Of a stretch of DNA of 64,000 nucleotides, positions 33,125 through 42,222 are shown piece after piece. Source of the stretch: RYN-230 sp036509255. GTDB taxonomy: Bacteria > Actinomycetota > Actinomycetes > Streptosporangiales > Streptosporangiaceae. The position numbers were made by a program, and so were the translations under genes. The stretch is from NCBI GenBank assembly GCA_036509255.1, contig DATCFY010000011.1:15640-79639 (forward strand), read 5' to 3'. Positions within the stretch are counted from its first letter, which is position 1, and every line of letters begins with the position of its first letter. The notes under the pieces are model-generated. The model was given only the letters and a program-made list of their open reading frames with translations, searched no databases and was not told where the DNA came from.

Positions 33125-34051
33125 TCAGGAGTCCGAGGAGTCGGCCCGGCCCTGCTGCTCCGCCAGGAACTGCTCGAACTGGGCGCCGATCTCATCGGCC
33201 GACGGCAGCTGTTCCGAGCCTTCCAGCAGGCCACCGCGCTCGGCTCCCTCAGCGAACGCGTCGTACTGCCGCTCCAAGGCCTGCACGACCTCCATGATTT
33301 CCTCGGAGCCCTCGACCTGCCGCCGGATCTCCTCGTCTGTCTCGCTGGCCGCGTCGCGGAGCGCCTGGTCGGGCAGCTGCAGCCCGGTCGCGCGGGATAC
33401 CGACTCGAGCAGCGTGATCGCGGCCGTCGGGTACGCGGCCTGCGCCAGATAGTGCGGGACGTGCACGGCGAAGCCGACGGCCGCGCGGTCTTCCTCGCCC
33501 ATGCGCATCTCCAGCAGTGCCGCCACGCTGCCCGGGACCTGGAGCCGGTCCACCAGCGGCGGGTACCCCGTGGTCAGGCCGGACGTGGTGGCGTGGGCGG
33601 TCACGCCCAGCGGGCGGGTGTGCGGCGCGCCCATCGGGATGCCGTGGAACCCGACCGCCAGCCGGACCCCCATCCGCGCGGCCACGTCCCGGACCGCCTG
33701 GGTGAAGTTCTCCCATTCGTGATCCGGTTCCGGGCCGGTGAGCAGCAGAAACTGGCTCCCGGCGGTGTCCGTGAGCAGGTGCATGGCCAGCTCGGGCGCT
33801 TCGTACGATTCCCAGTGGTCCCGCGAGAAAATCATCGGCGGCCGCCGGGACCGGTAGTCGATCAGCCGGTCCACGTCGAACCGGGCGACCTCCTGGTGCT
33901 CCAGCGTGCCCAGCAAATGGGCAAACAGCAGTTTGCCCGCCGCCCCGGCGTCGATGAACCCGTCGAGGTAGTGCAGCATCACTGCCCCGTCCAGTACCGG
34001 CGCGTCAGGGCTGACCTCGTAGAGGTCTCCCGGATCTCGCACCACGCTCAC
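33125..34051 (-). CDS. PAC2-family protein (proteasome assembly chaperone-like)
   Basis: A 308-residue PAC2 domain protein with VMLHYLDGFIDAG near the N-terminus and the characteristic GFHGIPMGAPHTRP segment. A Glu-rich helical C-terminus (EEIMEVVQALERQYDAF) may form a coiled coil. The family is conserved in actinobacteria that carry a proteasome, but its role there is not clear. It stands alone and converges on the carbonic anhydrase gene. Confidence 0.85.
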   Translation of the reverse strand: MSVVRDPGDLYEVSPDAPVLDGAVMLHYLDGFIDAGAAGKLLFAHLLGTLEHQEVARFDVDRLIDYRSRRPPMIFSRDHWESYEAPELAMHLLTDTAGSQFLLLTGPEPDHEWENFTQAVRDVAARMGVRLAVGFHGIPMGAPHTRPLGVTAHATTSGLTTGYPPLVDRLQVPGSVAALLEMRMGEEDRAAVGFAVHVPHYLAQAAYPTAAITLLESVSRATGLQLPDQALRDAASETDEEIRRQVEGSEEIMEVVQALERQYDAFAEGAERGGLLEGSEQLPSADEIGAQFEQFLAEQQGRADSSDS

Positions 34052-34241
34052 TGCCCTTCCAGGGTGTCAGTCAGTCTGCCCGCTACCTGTCCCAACCACG
34101 AACGGCTGGTCATCCATCCCGTCAAAGGCGATCTTTGCCTTCCACGCTACCGCCTGGCGGCCTCGGCATAGCGGTTCATACCCGGCCCTGCCCCAGGGTG
34201 CGGGCCACCTGGGTACCCGGGACCGGCCGTCAGCGCCCCGG

Positions 34242-35111
34242 TCAGTCGCCGTCGGCCTCCGCCGAGCCGGTCAGCCGGAGCTTACGCTGCGCGCGCTGGT
34301 AGAAGGTGGTCTCGCCGAGCCTGACGACCTGCGCTGCGTCGGGCAGCGTGGTCACGACCACGGTGTCGCCCGGGTGCAGGTACCCCTCAACGTTGCCGTC
34401 CGCTTCCAGGGCCAGCTCACCACTGCGCGGCAGCACGGTCAGCGTGAGTTTCTCGGCGGCGGCCAGGAACAGGGCCCGGTTGAACGCCGAGTGCGGCGCA
34501 GCCGGGGTGACCAGCAGCCCCTCGGCGTTCGGCGACACGATGGGGCCGCCCGCGGAGAAGTTGTAGGCGGTGGATCCGGTGGGCGTGGCCACGATCACCG
34601 CGTCGGCCGCGTAGCGGACGAACGGGTGCGCTTCTACCGTCAGCTCCACTATCGCCGAGCCGCCGCGGCCCGGGATACGGGCCAGGTCCACGTCGTTGAA
34701 CGCCACGGTCTGCCGGCCCAGGAATTCCGCCCGGACCGCGGACCGGGTCTCCACCGTGAACCGGTGCTCGTCGATGGCGCACAGGGCCTCGCCCATCTCC
34801 GGGGGGTCGATTTCGGCCAGGAAGCCGAGTTTTCCCACGTTGACCCCGAGCACCGGCGTCGGGTTGCCGCAGACGATCCGCAGCGCCCGCAGCATGGTCC
34901 CGTCACCGCCCAGGCTCACCACGAGATCGGCGCGCCGGGCCAGCTCCGGGCCGGTGACCGCCTCAACACGACTGGGGATCCTGCTGACCTCGGCCTCCAG
35001 TGCGAGCACCGCCACTGTGCGCTCGCTGGCCCAGGCCAGCAGCGTGAACAAGGCCGAGTTGCAGTCCCGCGCCGGATGCAGCACCAGTCCCACCGTTTTG
35101 ACCAAGCCCAC
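34242..35111 (-). CDS. nadK: NAD kinase
   Basis: A 289-residue ATP/polyphosphate NAD kinase that makes NADP. It has the GGDGTMLRAL signature, the NDVD segment and the substrate-binding TPTGSTAYNFSAGGPI. GTG 35111 has GAGGAGG upstream. It starts 12 bp after the stop of the NhaA-DsbA gene and is probably cotranscribed with it. Confidence 0.94.
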   Translation of the reverse strand: MGLVKTVGLVLHPARDCNSALFTLLAWASERTVAVLALEAEVSRIPSRVEAVTGPELARRADLVVSLGGDGTMLRALRIVCGNPTPVLGVNVGKLGFLAEIDPPEMGEALCAIDEHRFTVETRSAVRAEFLGRQTVAFNDVDLARIPGRGGSAIVELTVEAHPFVRYAADAVIVATPTGSTAYNFSAGGPIVSPNAEGLLVTPAAPHSAFNRALFLAAAEKLTLTVLPRSGELALEADGNVEGYLHPGDTVVVTTLPDAAQVVRLGETTFYQRAQRKLRLTGSAEADGD

Positions 35112-35123
35112 GGGCCGGCCTCC

Positions 35124-37013
35124 TCAGGTCGTGATCAGGCTGCGTACCCGGGCGGCGCGGACCGCGTCGGACAGCGTGCCGATGTCGTAGGCGCCGTAGT
35201 GGCGTTTGCCGTTGATGAAGAACGTGGGCGTGCCGGACACCGCGGACAGGTCCGCGGAATCCACGTCCTCGGCTACCCGCGCCGCGCCCGCGTGCTTGCG
35301 CAGGTCCTCGGTAAACCGGGCGGTGTTGAGACCGAGGTCGGCGGCGTACTGGATCAGGTCCCGCGCGGTGAGGGCGCCCTGATGCTCCATCAGCAGGTCG
35401 TGCATGTCCCAGAACTTCCCCTGCCGGGCGGCCGCCTCGGCGCCTTCCGAGGCCAGCTGGGCGTGCGGGTGCACGTCGTTCAGCGGCAGGTGCCGGAACA
35501 CGTACCGGACGTCGCCGAAGTCGGCCAGCAGTTCCCGGACCATCGGCTCGGCCTGCCCGCAGTACGGGCACTCGAAGTCGCCGTACTCCACCACGGTGAC
35601 CGGGGCCTGCTCCGGCCCGCGGATATGATCGCGGGCCGGCTCGACCGGGACGGCCAGGTCGGTGATGGTCGTGGAGGTGCCGAGCAGGGCGCGTATCTTC
35701 AGCCGCTTGGGCAGCAGCCGGGTGACCCGGAAGACCGTCCAGGTGAGCACGGACGCGCAGAAGGCCGCGGACAGGATCCCCAGCTTCGCCTCGGCCAGCA
35801 GGGTGCCGTGGAAGGCGAGCGAGGCGATGAGCAGCGCGACCGTGAACCCGATCCCCGCTATCGCGCCCGCGCCCATGACGGCCGCCCAGCCCACTGGCGG
35901 CTGGATCCGGCCCCGGCTGAGCCGGGTGACGAGCCAGGCGGCCGCGGTGGTGCCCACCGGCTTGCCCACCACGTAACCGATCAGGATGCCCAGCGTGACC
36001 GGGGAGGTGTAGGCCCGGGAGAGCAGGCCTCCGCTCACCATAACCCCGGCGTTGGCCAGGGCGAACAGCGGCACGATGAGATAGCTGGACCAGGGGTGGT
36101 ACAGCTGCTGGAGCCGCTCGTTGGGGGAGAGGGCCAGGGTGACGCCGTCGCGGGCCTCACGGGCCAGCTGAGGGGTGGGCTGCTCGCGGAACAGCCGGAA
36201 CAGATCGCTGGCCCGCTCCAGGTCACCGCGCGCCGTGGGGTGGGCATAGGTGAGCAGGCCCATGATCAGCCCGACCACCACCGGGTCCACGCCGGACTTG
36301 AAGAACGCCACCCAGGCCGCCGCCCCGAGCAGGAAGTAGGCCGGCCCGAAGCGCACGCCCGCGGCCCGGATGGCGGCCACCGCGGCCAGGATGCCCACCC
36401 CCGCCAGCAGCGCGGGCACCTCCAGATGCGCACTGTAAAAAATAGCAATAACGGCCAGTCCGACCAGATCATCCACCACAGAGAAGGTGAGCAGGTAGGT
36501 GCGGACCCGGTCCGGCAGCCAGGAGCCGACCAGGGCCAGCATGCCGAGCGCGAACGCGGTGTCGGTGGACATGGAGGCGCCCCAGCCACGGGCACCCGGG
36601 CCGCCCGCGTTGGCCGCCAGGTAGATGGCCACCGGGACGATCATCCCGCCCAGGCCGACCACCAGCGGGAGGGTCAGCCGCCGCCGCTCGCGCAGCTCTC
36701 CCATGTCGAACTCGCGCCGGGCCTCCAGGCCGACGACCAGGAAGAAGAACGTCATCAGGCCGGAGTTCACCCAGCCGTGCAGATCCTGGGACAGGCCCGT
36801 GCCGCCGATGGTTACCGACAGCCGCGTGGACCAGAGCGAGGCGTAGGACCCTGCCGCGGCGTTCGCCCAGACCAGCGCGGCCACCGTCGCGGCCAGCAGG
36901 ATCGCGGCGCTCCCGGTCTCCGTGCGCAGGAACTGGCGCAGCGGGGTCTCCAGGTTCCGCGCCCACGCGGTCCGCCCCGACAGGAGGGAAGGGGCCGGCT
37001 GGGATTCGGTCAT
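35124..37013 (-). CDS. nhaA: Na+/H+ antiporter NhaA fused to a DsbA-like thioredoxin domain
   Basis: A 629-residue fusion. Residues 1-430 are NhaA: GLMTFFFLVVGLEARREF, the Asp of STDTAFALG and the Asp-Asp pair in SVVDDLVGLAVIAIF needed for ion exchange. Residues about 450-629 are a DsbA/thioredoxin-like domain with CPYC at 482-485 and a cis-Pro loop SGTPTFF. This fusion is known in actinobacteria; the redox domain may form or isomerise disulfides at the membrane, but its topology is not certain. Both active sites look intact. Confidence 0.92.
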   Translation of the reverse strand: MTESQPAPSLLSGRTAWARNLETPLRQFLRTETGSAAILLAATVAALVWANAAAGSYASLWSTRLSVTIGGTGLSQDLHGWVNSGLMTFFFLVVGLEARREFDMGELRERRRLTLPLVVGLGGMIVPVAIYLAANAGGPGARGWGASMSTDTAFALGMLALVGSWLPDRVRTYLLTFSVVDDLVGLAVIAIFYSAHLEVPALLAGVGILAAVAAIRAAGVRFGPAYFLLGAAAWVAFFKSGVDPVVVGLIMGLLTYAHPTARGDLERASDLFRLFREQPTPQLAREARDGVTLALSPNERLQQLYHPWSSYLIVPLFALANAGVMVSGGLLSRAYTSPVTLGILIGYVVGKPVGTTAAAWLVTRLSRGRIQPPVGWAAVMGAGAIAGIGFTVALLIASLAFHGTLLAEAKLGILSAAFCASVLTWTVFRVTRLLPKRLKIRALLGTSTTITDLAVPVEPARDHIRGPEQAPVTVVEYGDFECPYCGQAEPMVRELLADFGDVRYVFRHLPLNDVHPHAQLASEGAEAAARQGKFWDMHDLLMEHQGALTARDLIQYAADLGLNTARFTEDLRKHAGAARVAEDVDSADLSAVSGTPTFFINGKRHYGAYDIGTLSDAVRAARVRSLITT

Positions 37014-37054
37014 GCCGGAATTCTCCCAGGCCTCAGGCGATGGTCGCGCGCGGC

Positions 37055-37624
37055 TCAGCCTTCCGGGCCGCCGGCGATCTCGTCCTCGTCCTCGTCGGTC
37101 AGGTGGACGGCCGCCTCCTCGGCGCCCGCTGCGCCCCCGTCGATGCCCACGTCCTGGGCGACCAGGTCCGGATCCAGACGGGGGTGCGATCCCTCGTCCT
37201 CGGCGACCAGGCGGCCGGACCGCGGCTGGACCTCGTCGTACGACTCCGGGCCTTCCCGGGGCAGATCGCTCTCGGCGGCCGGGTCAGGGTCGGCGTACGG
37301 GTCAGGCTCCGGCTCTTCCTCAGCGAGGAGCTGATCGAGCGATTCACCCTGACGCTCCTCGGCCAGCGTGTCGCCGAACCGCTCACCGGCCGACCACTTG
37401 TCGGCGGGCACGATGCCGGAATCCAGCGGGTCCTGGTACGGATCCTCGCTGTCCTCCAGAGTGTCGGAGGAGTCCAGGACGCCGTCGTCCTCGGAGTCGG
37501 TGTCCTCGAGGCCATCCGTACCGGGGCTGTCGCCGCGCTCGTAATCGCCGGTGCCGCCACCGTAGGTGTATGCGGAGCTGCCGTCGCCCGGATCGGCGGA
37601 GGGCTCATAAGTCTCTTCGGCCAT
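37055..37624 (-). CDS. DUF5709 acidic protein
   Basis: A 189-residue, strongly acidic, Gly/Ser/Asp/Glu-rich soluble protein (GDYERGDSPGTDGLEDTDSE) that fits DUF5709, an actinobacterial family of unknown function. The region around SGIVPADKWSAGERFGDTL is the most ordered and conserved-looking part. Its single-gene unit is followed by the NhaA-DsbA gene on the same strand. Confidence 0.75.
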   Translation of the reverse strand: MAEETYEPSADPGDGSSAYTYGGGTGDYERGDSPGTDGLEDTDSEDDGVLDSSDTLEDSEDPYQDPLDSGIVPADKWSAGERFGDTLAEERQGESLDQLLAEEEPEPDPYADPDPAAESDLPREGPESYDEVQPRSGRLVAEDEGSHPRLDPDLVAQDVGIDGGAAGAEEAAVHLTDEDEDEIAGGPEG

Positions 37625-37681
37625 GTGCCCAGGCTATCGACAACGATCACGGCCTCCGACCGCGGAGCGGCCAGCTCCAGG

Positions 37682-38323
37682 TCAGCCCCCGTGTGCCGCT
37701 TTATACTCCGCCCACCGGTCCAGCATCGCGGGCAGCTCCTTGCTGACGAAGTCGAAGTACATGGCCGACTCGGCGAGCCGCGCCCCGGCCGGCGTCGCCG
37801 CGCCAAGCAGCTCGGCCCCGTCGCGCATCGTGTCTGCCCAGCGCATCATGATCCGGTCGCGCACCCGCAGGACCTCGTGCCAGACGTTGTCCGGCATCCG
37901 GTACACGTGGCGCCGGGAACGAGGCTCCGTCTCCCGGCTGACTAGGCCAACCTGGACGAGGTAACGCACCCCGCCCGAGACCGCCGCCGGGCTGACCTGG
38001 AGCAGCCCGGCGAACTCGTCCGCGGTCAGGCGGCCTGTGTCGGCGGTCAGCAGGGCGACGAAGATCCTGGCCGGCATCCGCGGCATCCCTGAATCGGCGA
38101 GGAGCGAGGCGAAGCGCTGAATGAACTGGCGCACAGCCGCCCCATCCCGGGCTTCCCTGGCCTCGCCGGGCTCCGGGGCTTCGTCCGGGCGCTGGCCCGT
38201 TGGCGCCTGGCTCCCTCGCGCTCCGGGCGGCTCCTGGACCTCGCTCCCTCGCGTCGCGTGCGGCATGTGGACCTCGTCCCCTCGCGTCGCGTGCGGCTCC
38301 CGGACCCTCCGCGCCTCCGGCAC
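37682..38323 (-). CDS. GbsR/MarR-type transcriptional regulator
   Basis: A 213-residue regulator. Residues about 63-200 are a winged helix of the GbsR/MarR group (MPRMPARIFVALLTAD, FAGLLQVSPAAVSGGVRYL), with a C-terminal dimerisation helix. Residues 1-60 are a low-complexity tail formed by three 11-residue repeats (EPHATRGDEV type). GTG 38323 has a purine-rich site upstream; a start after the repeats is possible. It is divergent from an ABC exporter operon, which it probably represses in response to a transported compound. Confidence 0.85.
   Translation of the reverse strand: MPEARRVREPHATRGDEVHMPHATRGSEVQEPPGARGSQAPTGQRPDEAPEPGEAREARDGAAVRQFIQRFASLLADSGMPRMPARIFVALLTADTGRLTADEFAGLLQVSPAAVSGGVRYLVQVGLVSRETEPRSRRHVYRMPDNVWHEVLRVRDRIMMRWADTMRDGAELLGAATPAGARLAESAMYFDFVSKELPAMLDRWAEYKAAHGG
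38216..38312. repeat. Three 33-bp repeats in the regulator N-terminus
   Basis: Units beginning ggacc recur at about 38236, 38269 and 38302 with an exact 33-bp period, encoding 11-residue peptide repeats. The multiple-of-three period supports this frame being translated. Confidence 0.7.
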
Positions 38324-38337
38324 TAGCTCTCACCCCT

Positions 38338-38413
38338 CTCACGGCGTCGCTGCCGCTAGTTTACTAGATACATAACTTTCATGATTTTGTGAATTCGGTG
38401 TTAAGCTGGACGT
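38338..38413. promoter_or_regulatory. AT-rich divergent promoter/operator region
   Basis: The stretch between the MarR-type gene and the ABC operon (ctagtttactagatacataactttcatgattttgtgaattc) is strikingly AT-rich for this genome. It has a TCATGA palindrome and TTCA...TGAA arms suited to a winged-helix dimer. Confidence 0.55.
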
Positions 38414-39301
38414 ATGACGGCGGTAATCGAGGTGGATGGCCTGACGAAGTCGTTTGGCCGGACGCACGCGCTGGACGGGCTCGATCTCAGGGTGGCCGCT
38501 GGTGAGGTGCACGGCTTCCTGGGTCCTAACGGGTCAGGCAAGACCACCACCATCCGGGTTCTGCTGGGCCTGATCAGGGCCAGCGGGGGAAGCGTCCGGC
38601 TGCTCGGCGGCGATCCCTGGCGGGAGGCGACCACGCTGCACCGGCGGCTCGCGTACGTGCCAGGCGACGTCACCTTGTGGCCGAACCTGTCCGGCGGGGA
38701 GGTCATCGACCTGCTCGCCCGGCTCCGCGGTGGTCTCGATGAGCAGCGCAAGGCGGCCCTGCTGGAGAAGTTCGAGCTCGACCCGGCCACGAAGAGCCGG
38801 TCCTACTCCAAGGGCAACCGGCAGAAGGTCGCGCTGGTCGCTGCGCTCTCGTCCGGCGCGGAGCTGCTGATCCTGGACGAGCCGACCTCGGGACTGGACC
38901 CGCTGATGGAAGCCGCGTTCCGGGAGTGCGTGGACGAGGAACGGCGGGCCGGACGGACCGTGCTGCTGTCCAGCCACATCCTGTCTGAGGTGGAGGCGCT
39001 CTGCGACCGGGTGACGATCATCCGCGCCGGCCGCACGGTGGACTCCGGCGCCCTGGCTGATCTGAGGCACCTGTCCCGCACCTCGGTCCGCGCGGAGCTG
39101 GACCAGCCGCCGGACGGGCTGGATGGCCTGCCCGGGGTGCACGACCTGCATATCGACGGCCACCGGCTGGGCTGCCAGGTGGACGACAGCGCGCTCCCTG
39201 AGCTGCTCAGGAGGCTGGCCGCCGCCGGTGTGCGCCGCCTGGTCAGCCACCCGCCCACGCTCGAGGAACTGTTCCTGCGGCACTACACGGACCCGTCATG
39301 A
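38414..39301 (+). CDS. ABC transporter ATP-binding protein
   Basis: A 295-residue ATPase of the drug/antibiotic exporter type. Walker A is GPNGSGKTTT, the signature is YSKGNRQKV (a variant of LSGGQ) and Walker B is LLILDEPTSGLDP, followed by the SSHILSEVEALCDR switch region. Its last 4 bp overlap the permease start, so the subunits are coupled. The adjacent MarR-type gene suggests induction by a toxic compound. Confidence 0.92.
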   Translation: MTAVIEVDGLTKSFGRTHALDGLDLRVAAGEVHGFLGPNGSGKTTTIRVLLGLIRASGGSVRLLGGDPWREATTLHRRLAYVPGDVTLWPNLSGGEVIDLLARLRGGLDEQRKAALLEKFELDPATKSRSYSKGNRQKVALVAALSSGAELLILDEPTSGLDPLMEAAFRECVDEERRAGRTVLLSSHILSEVEALCDRVTIIRAGRTVDSGALADLRHLSRTSVRAELDQPPDGLDGLPGVHDLHIDGHRLGCQVDDSALPELLRRLAAAGVRRLVSHPPTLEELFLRHYTDPS

Positions 39302-40950
39302 CTGCGGTGGCAGCCCGCGCCCAGCGGTCCGGCAGCCGCCCGGCCGGCCGGGGCCCGGCCGGGCTGGCCGGGACCGCCGCGCTGATCTCGCTCGGGCTGC
39401 GCCGCGACCGCATCGTCCTGCCGGTCTGGCTGTACGTGTTCGCCGGCAGCATCGGCAGCACCGGGTACAGCTTCCGCCACCTCTACACCAGCCTCGCTGA
39501 GCGTGTGTCGCTCACCGCCAGCGTCCAGCACGATCCGTCGGTACTCGCCTTGACCGGCCCGGTGTTCGGGAGCAGCGCGGGATCGCTGGTCGCCTGGAAG
39601 GTCCTGGTGTTCGCGGCCGCCGGCGCCGGGCTGATGGGGATCTTCACGGTCGTCCGGCACACCCGGGACGACGAGGAGCAGGGGCGCCTGGAACTGGTGG
39701 GCGCCGCGGTGGTCGGCCGCCAGGCGCCGCTGGCCGCCGCCCTGGCCATCGCGTTCGGCAGCGGGCTGGCGCTCATCCCGCTCATCGCCGCCATCCTGGC
39801 CGTGCTCGGCTACCCGCTGACCGGCTCCCTCGCCCTGGGGGCTGCCGTGGGACTGTCCGGCTGCGTGTTCGCGGCCGTGGCCGCGATCTGCGCCCAGCTG
39901 ACCGTCAGCGCCCGGACGGCCCGCGGGCTCGCTGTCGCCGTGCTGGGAGTGGCGTTCCTGCTCCGCGCGGTGGGCGACTCGGCTTCCGGCATGTCCTGGC
40001 TGAGCTGGGCCTCCCCGCTGGGCTGGGCCGAGCAGATGCGGGTGTACGCGACCCCGCGCTGGAGTGTGGTCGCCGCGTACCTGGTGGCGGCCGCCGTCTT
40101 CGCGGGGGGCGCGGCCGGGCTGGCCACTCATCGTGACCTGGGCGCCGGGCTGCTGGCCGCCCGGCCAGGCCGGCCCGCCGCACCCGGCTGGCTGCGCAGC
40201 CCGCTCGCGCTGGCCTGGCGACTGCAGCGCGAGACCCTGTACGGCTGGGCGGCCGGCTTCGCGCTGGCCGGGGCGGTGTTCGGGTCGGCGGCCCGCGGGA
40301 TAGGCCCGATGCTGAACACCAGCGCCCAGGCCCGGCAGATCTTCATCCGGCTGGGCGGGCACAGCGGGCTCGTCGCCGCCTACCTGGCCGCGGTGATCGC
40401 GATGATGGGCCTGGCCGCGGCGGCATACGCGATCGCGGCCATCCTCCGGTTGCACGGTGAGGAAAGCCAGGGGCGGGCCGAGCCGGTGCTGGCTGCCTCG
40501 GTTGGGCGGGTCCGCTGGGCGGGCAGTCAGCTGCTCGTCGCCGCCCTGGGGAGCGCGGGGCTGCTGGTGGTGGGGGGCCTGGCCATGGCGCTGGGTGAGG
40601 GGCTGACCTCGGGTGGCCTGGCCGCGCAGCTGCCGCGGCTGATCGGAGCGGGGCTCGCGCAGATCCCGGCAGCCTGGGTGATGGCGGGCCTGGCGGTGGC
40701 CCTCTACGGCCTGGCGCCGCGAATCGCGGTGACCGGGGCGTGGACCGCGCTCGGCGTGGCCACCCTGATCACGCTGCTCGGGCCGGCGACCCGGTTGGCC
40801 CAGGCTGTGCTGGACGTGTCGCCGTTCAGCCACCTCCCCAAGCTGCCCGGGGCGCCCGTCACCGTGGCGCCGCTGGCCTGGCTGGTGGGGGCGGCGGTGG
40901 TGCTGGCTGCTGCGGGACTTGCGGGGTTCCGCCGACGCGACCTTATGTAA
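39298..40950 (+). CDS. ABC exporter permease, two six-helix halves
   Basis: A 550-residue permease with about 12 membrane segments and an internal repeat: two halves each contain a cytosolic HTRDDEEQGRLELV / LHGEESQGRAEPVL motif that probably contacts the ATPase. It is the partner of the preceding ATP-binding protein. It resembles actinobacterial antibiotic/polyketide export permeases, and the substrate is unknown. Confidence 0.88.
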   Translation: MTAVAARAQRSGSRPAGRGPAGLAGTAALISLGLRRDRIVLPVWLYVFAGSIGSTGYSFRHLYTSLAERVSLTASVQHDPSVLALTGPVFGSSAGSLVAWKVLVFAAAGAGLMGIFTVVRHTRDDEEQGRLELVGAAVVGRQAPLAAALAIAFGSGLALIPLIAAILAVLGYPLTGSLALGAAVGLSGCVFAAVAAICAQLTVSARTARGLAVAVLGVAFLLRAVGDSASGMSWLSWASPLGWAEQMRVYATPRWSVVAAYLVAAAVFAGGAAGLATHRDLGAGLLAARPGRPAAPGWLRSPLALAWRLQRETLYGWAAGFALAGAVFGSAARGIGPMLNTSAQARQIFIRLGGHSGLVAAYLAAVIAMMGLAAAAYAIAAILRLHGEESQGRAEPVLAASVGRVRWAGSQLLVAALGSAGLLVVGGLAMALGEGLTSGGLAAQLPRLIGAGLAQIPAAWVMAGLAVALYGLAPRIAVTGAWTALGVATLITLLGPATRLAQAVLDVSPFSHLPKLPGAPVTVAPLAWLVGAAVVLAAAGLAGFRRRDLM

Positions 40951-41119
40951 GCGAACTGGCGTCGCGGACGGCGTGGCTGAAAGTTTCGGTCACACCTGAC
41001 TACACCAAACCTACATTCATCGAGGGTGGTGACCGCGGGCTTGCGGGCACGGGCCCGCAGGACTTGCCAGAGTGAGGACCGGGGCGAGTGGGGCGAGTGT
41101 GACCGGGGAGCCGGAGCGG

Positions 41120-41213
41120 TGACCGCCTGGCGGTGCGGCTGGGGGGACCACGGGACCGGGGAGCGGAGCGTTGACCGCCTGGCAGTGCGGCTGGGGCGAC
41201 CACGGGACCGGGG
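41120..41213. repeat. Two 42-bp imperfect direct repeats (52-bp period)
   Basis: TGACCGCCTGGCGGTGCGGC (and following bases to ACCGGGG) at 41120-41161 recurs at 41172-41213 with two substitutions. No frame or stem explains the repeat. Confidence 0.8.
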
Positions 41214-41269
41214 TGGCGCGGCTGGGGTGGCTGGCTATGGCGCGACGGGGGTGGCGGAGACAAGAATGA

Positions 41270-41298
41270 GGCCCCTCCAAGTATGAGTTGGAGGGGCC
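41270..41298. repeat. Hairpin with GTATGAG loop, module copy 1
   Basis: Arms GGCCCCTCCAA (41270-41280) and TTGGAGGGGCC (41288-41298) enclose the 7-base loop GTATGAG. Confidence 0.9.
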
Positions 41299-41549
41299 CC
41301 ATCTGGCTGCGTCGTACCGGGACGCCGGTCACCCGGCTTCCTGGCGCTTTGCCGCCGACCGCCTGGCATGGGAAGCAGCAACTGAAATCCCGGTTGCCCG
41401 GCCTTCCCGTCGCCCGGGTTTCCCCGGCGTCCCAGGAGTTTCCTCCCGGAAGGACTTCCGCCTTAGCGGTGACAAATTTGTACTCTGGCCGGGGGAACTG
41501 GCGCAAGGGTTTCCGGCCTGGCAATTTCAAGATTTTTCCCGCTATCCGC

Positions 41550-41640
41550 GAAATCCACAAGTAAGCACGTGTTATCCCCCGGGAAAGGCGGCTGTCCACC
41601 GCGCTATCCACAGCGTGGTCCACAGGCTGGTGCACAGCCT
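41550..41640. repeat. DnaA-box-like cluster, module copy 1
   Basis: Within 90 bp are AAATCCACA, GTTATCCCC, CTGTCCACC, CTATCCACA, TGGTCCACA and TGGTGCACA. They are close to, but never equal to, the TTATCCACA DnaA box. The 19-bp string at 41587-41605 recurs exactly in copy 2. Confidence 0.65.
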
Positions 41641-41768
41641 GGCTCACCGCCCGGTTTACGGGGATAGGGCACCGGGCGAGGGTGACCCGGCGTGCGCTGG
41701 AGGGAGCGTCCCGCGGTCCGGTCCCGGGCCAGGCGGTGGGGCATATAGACGGTAATGCCCGGACGCAG

Positions 41769-41803
41769 CGGGGCCCCTCCACGTATGAGGTGGAGGGGCC
41801 CCG
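41769..41803. repeat. Hairpin with GTATGAG loop, module copy 2
   Basis: Arms CGGGGCCCCTCCAC (41769-41782) and GTGGAGGGGCCCCG (41790-41803) enclose the same GTATGAG loop as copy 1. One arm position differs between the copies and is compensated on the other arm (A-T versus C-G), so the stem is preserved. Confidence 0.9.
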
Positions 41804-42054
41804 CCGCGGCCATCCAGCAGGGCCACCGATTACTCGGCTACCGGGGTGCTGTCCGGCCGCTCCACCGGGGGCGGGAAAATCAGCCTAGAAGGCCAGTTTC
41901 CCGGCTCTTCGCGTACCTGCCCAGACGTTCCGGTTGCCCGGACCGCCGGAGTAGGGGGTGTTAGCTGATCTCCATATTTGGTGGTGCGGAATTTCTACCG
42001 CTTGACCCAGAGCGGCGCAAGGACTTTGTGCCAGGAATTTACGCATTTTATGGT

Positions 42055-42140
42055 TATGGACAGCTTTTCCACACCCGTGGCCGGGTTATCCCCTGTGCCG
42101 GGCGGCTGTCCACCGCGCTGTCCACAGCCTGGTCCACAAC
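42055..42140. repeat. DnaA-box-like cluster, module copy 2
   Basis: TTTTCCACA, GTTATCCCC, CTGTCCACC, CTGTCCACA and TGGTCCACA occur in the same order and spacing as in copy 1 (offset 514 bp). The 19-bp identity is at 42101-42119. Confidence 0.65.
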
Positions 42141-42222
42141 CATCAGGCAGACACCGCTGCCTGACCCCGCCGGCCGCCGGACAGGGCCCGGCGGCGGCGC
42201 TGGCCGCGAGCTGGGGCGACGG

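Larger units (their letters stand above)
40951..42222. other. 1.27-kb non-coding region with repeated elements
   Basis: No credible gene. It holds two 42-bp direct repeats (41120-41161 and 41172-41213) and a diverged tandem pair of about 370-bp modules (41270-41640 and 41769-42138). Each module starts with a GTATGAG-loop hairpin and ends with a cluster of TCCACA-type boxes. Confidence 0.8.

Noticed and set aside
34374..37334. A 986-codon open frame on the plus strand
   Set aside because: It runs antisense through nadK, nhaA and the DUF5709 gene. Its translation is Gln/Gly/Arg/His-rich with no domain.
41120..42140. Repeats as a CRISPR array
   Set aside because: Repeat lengths and spacings are irregular, there are only two copies of each, and no cas genes are present.
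41550..42140. DnaA-box-like clusters as the chromosomal origin
   Set aside because: No dnaA, dnaN or other origin genes nearby, and no box matches the consensus exactly; kept only as a repeat finding.
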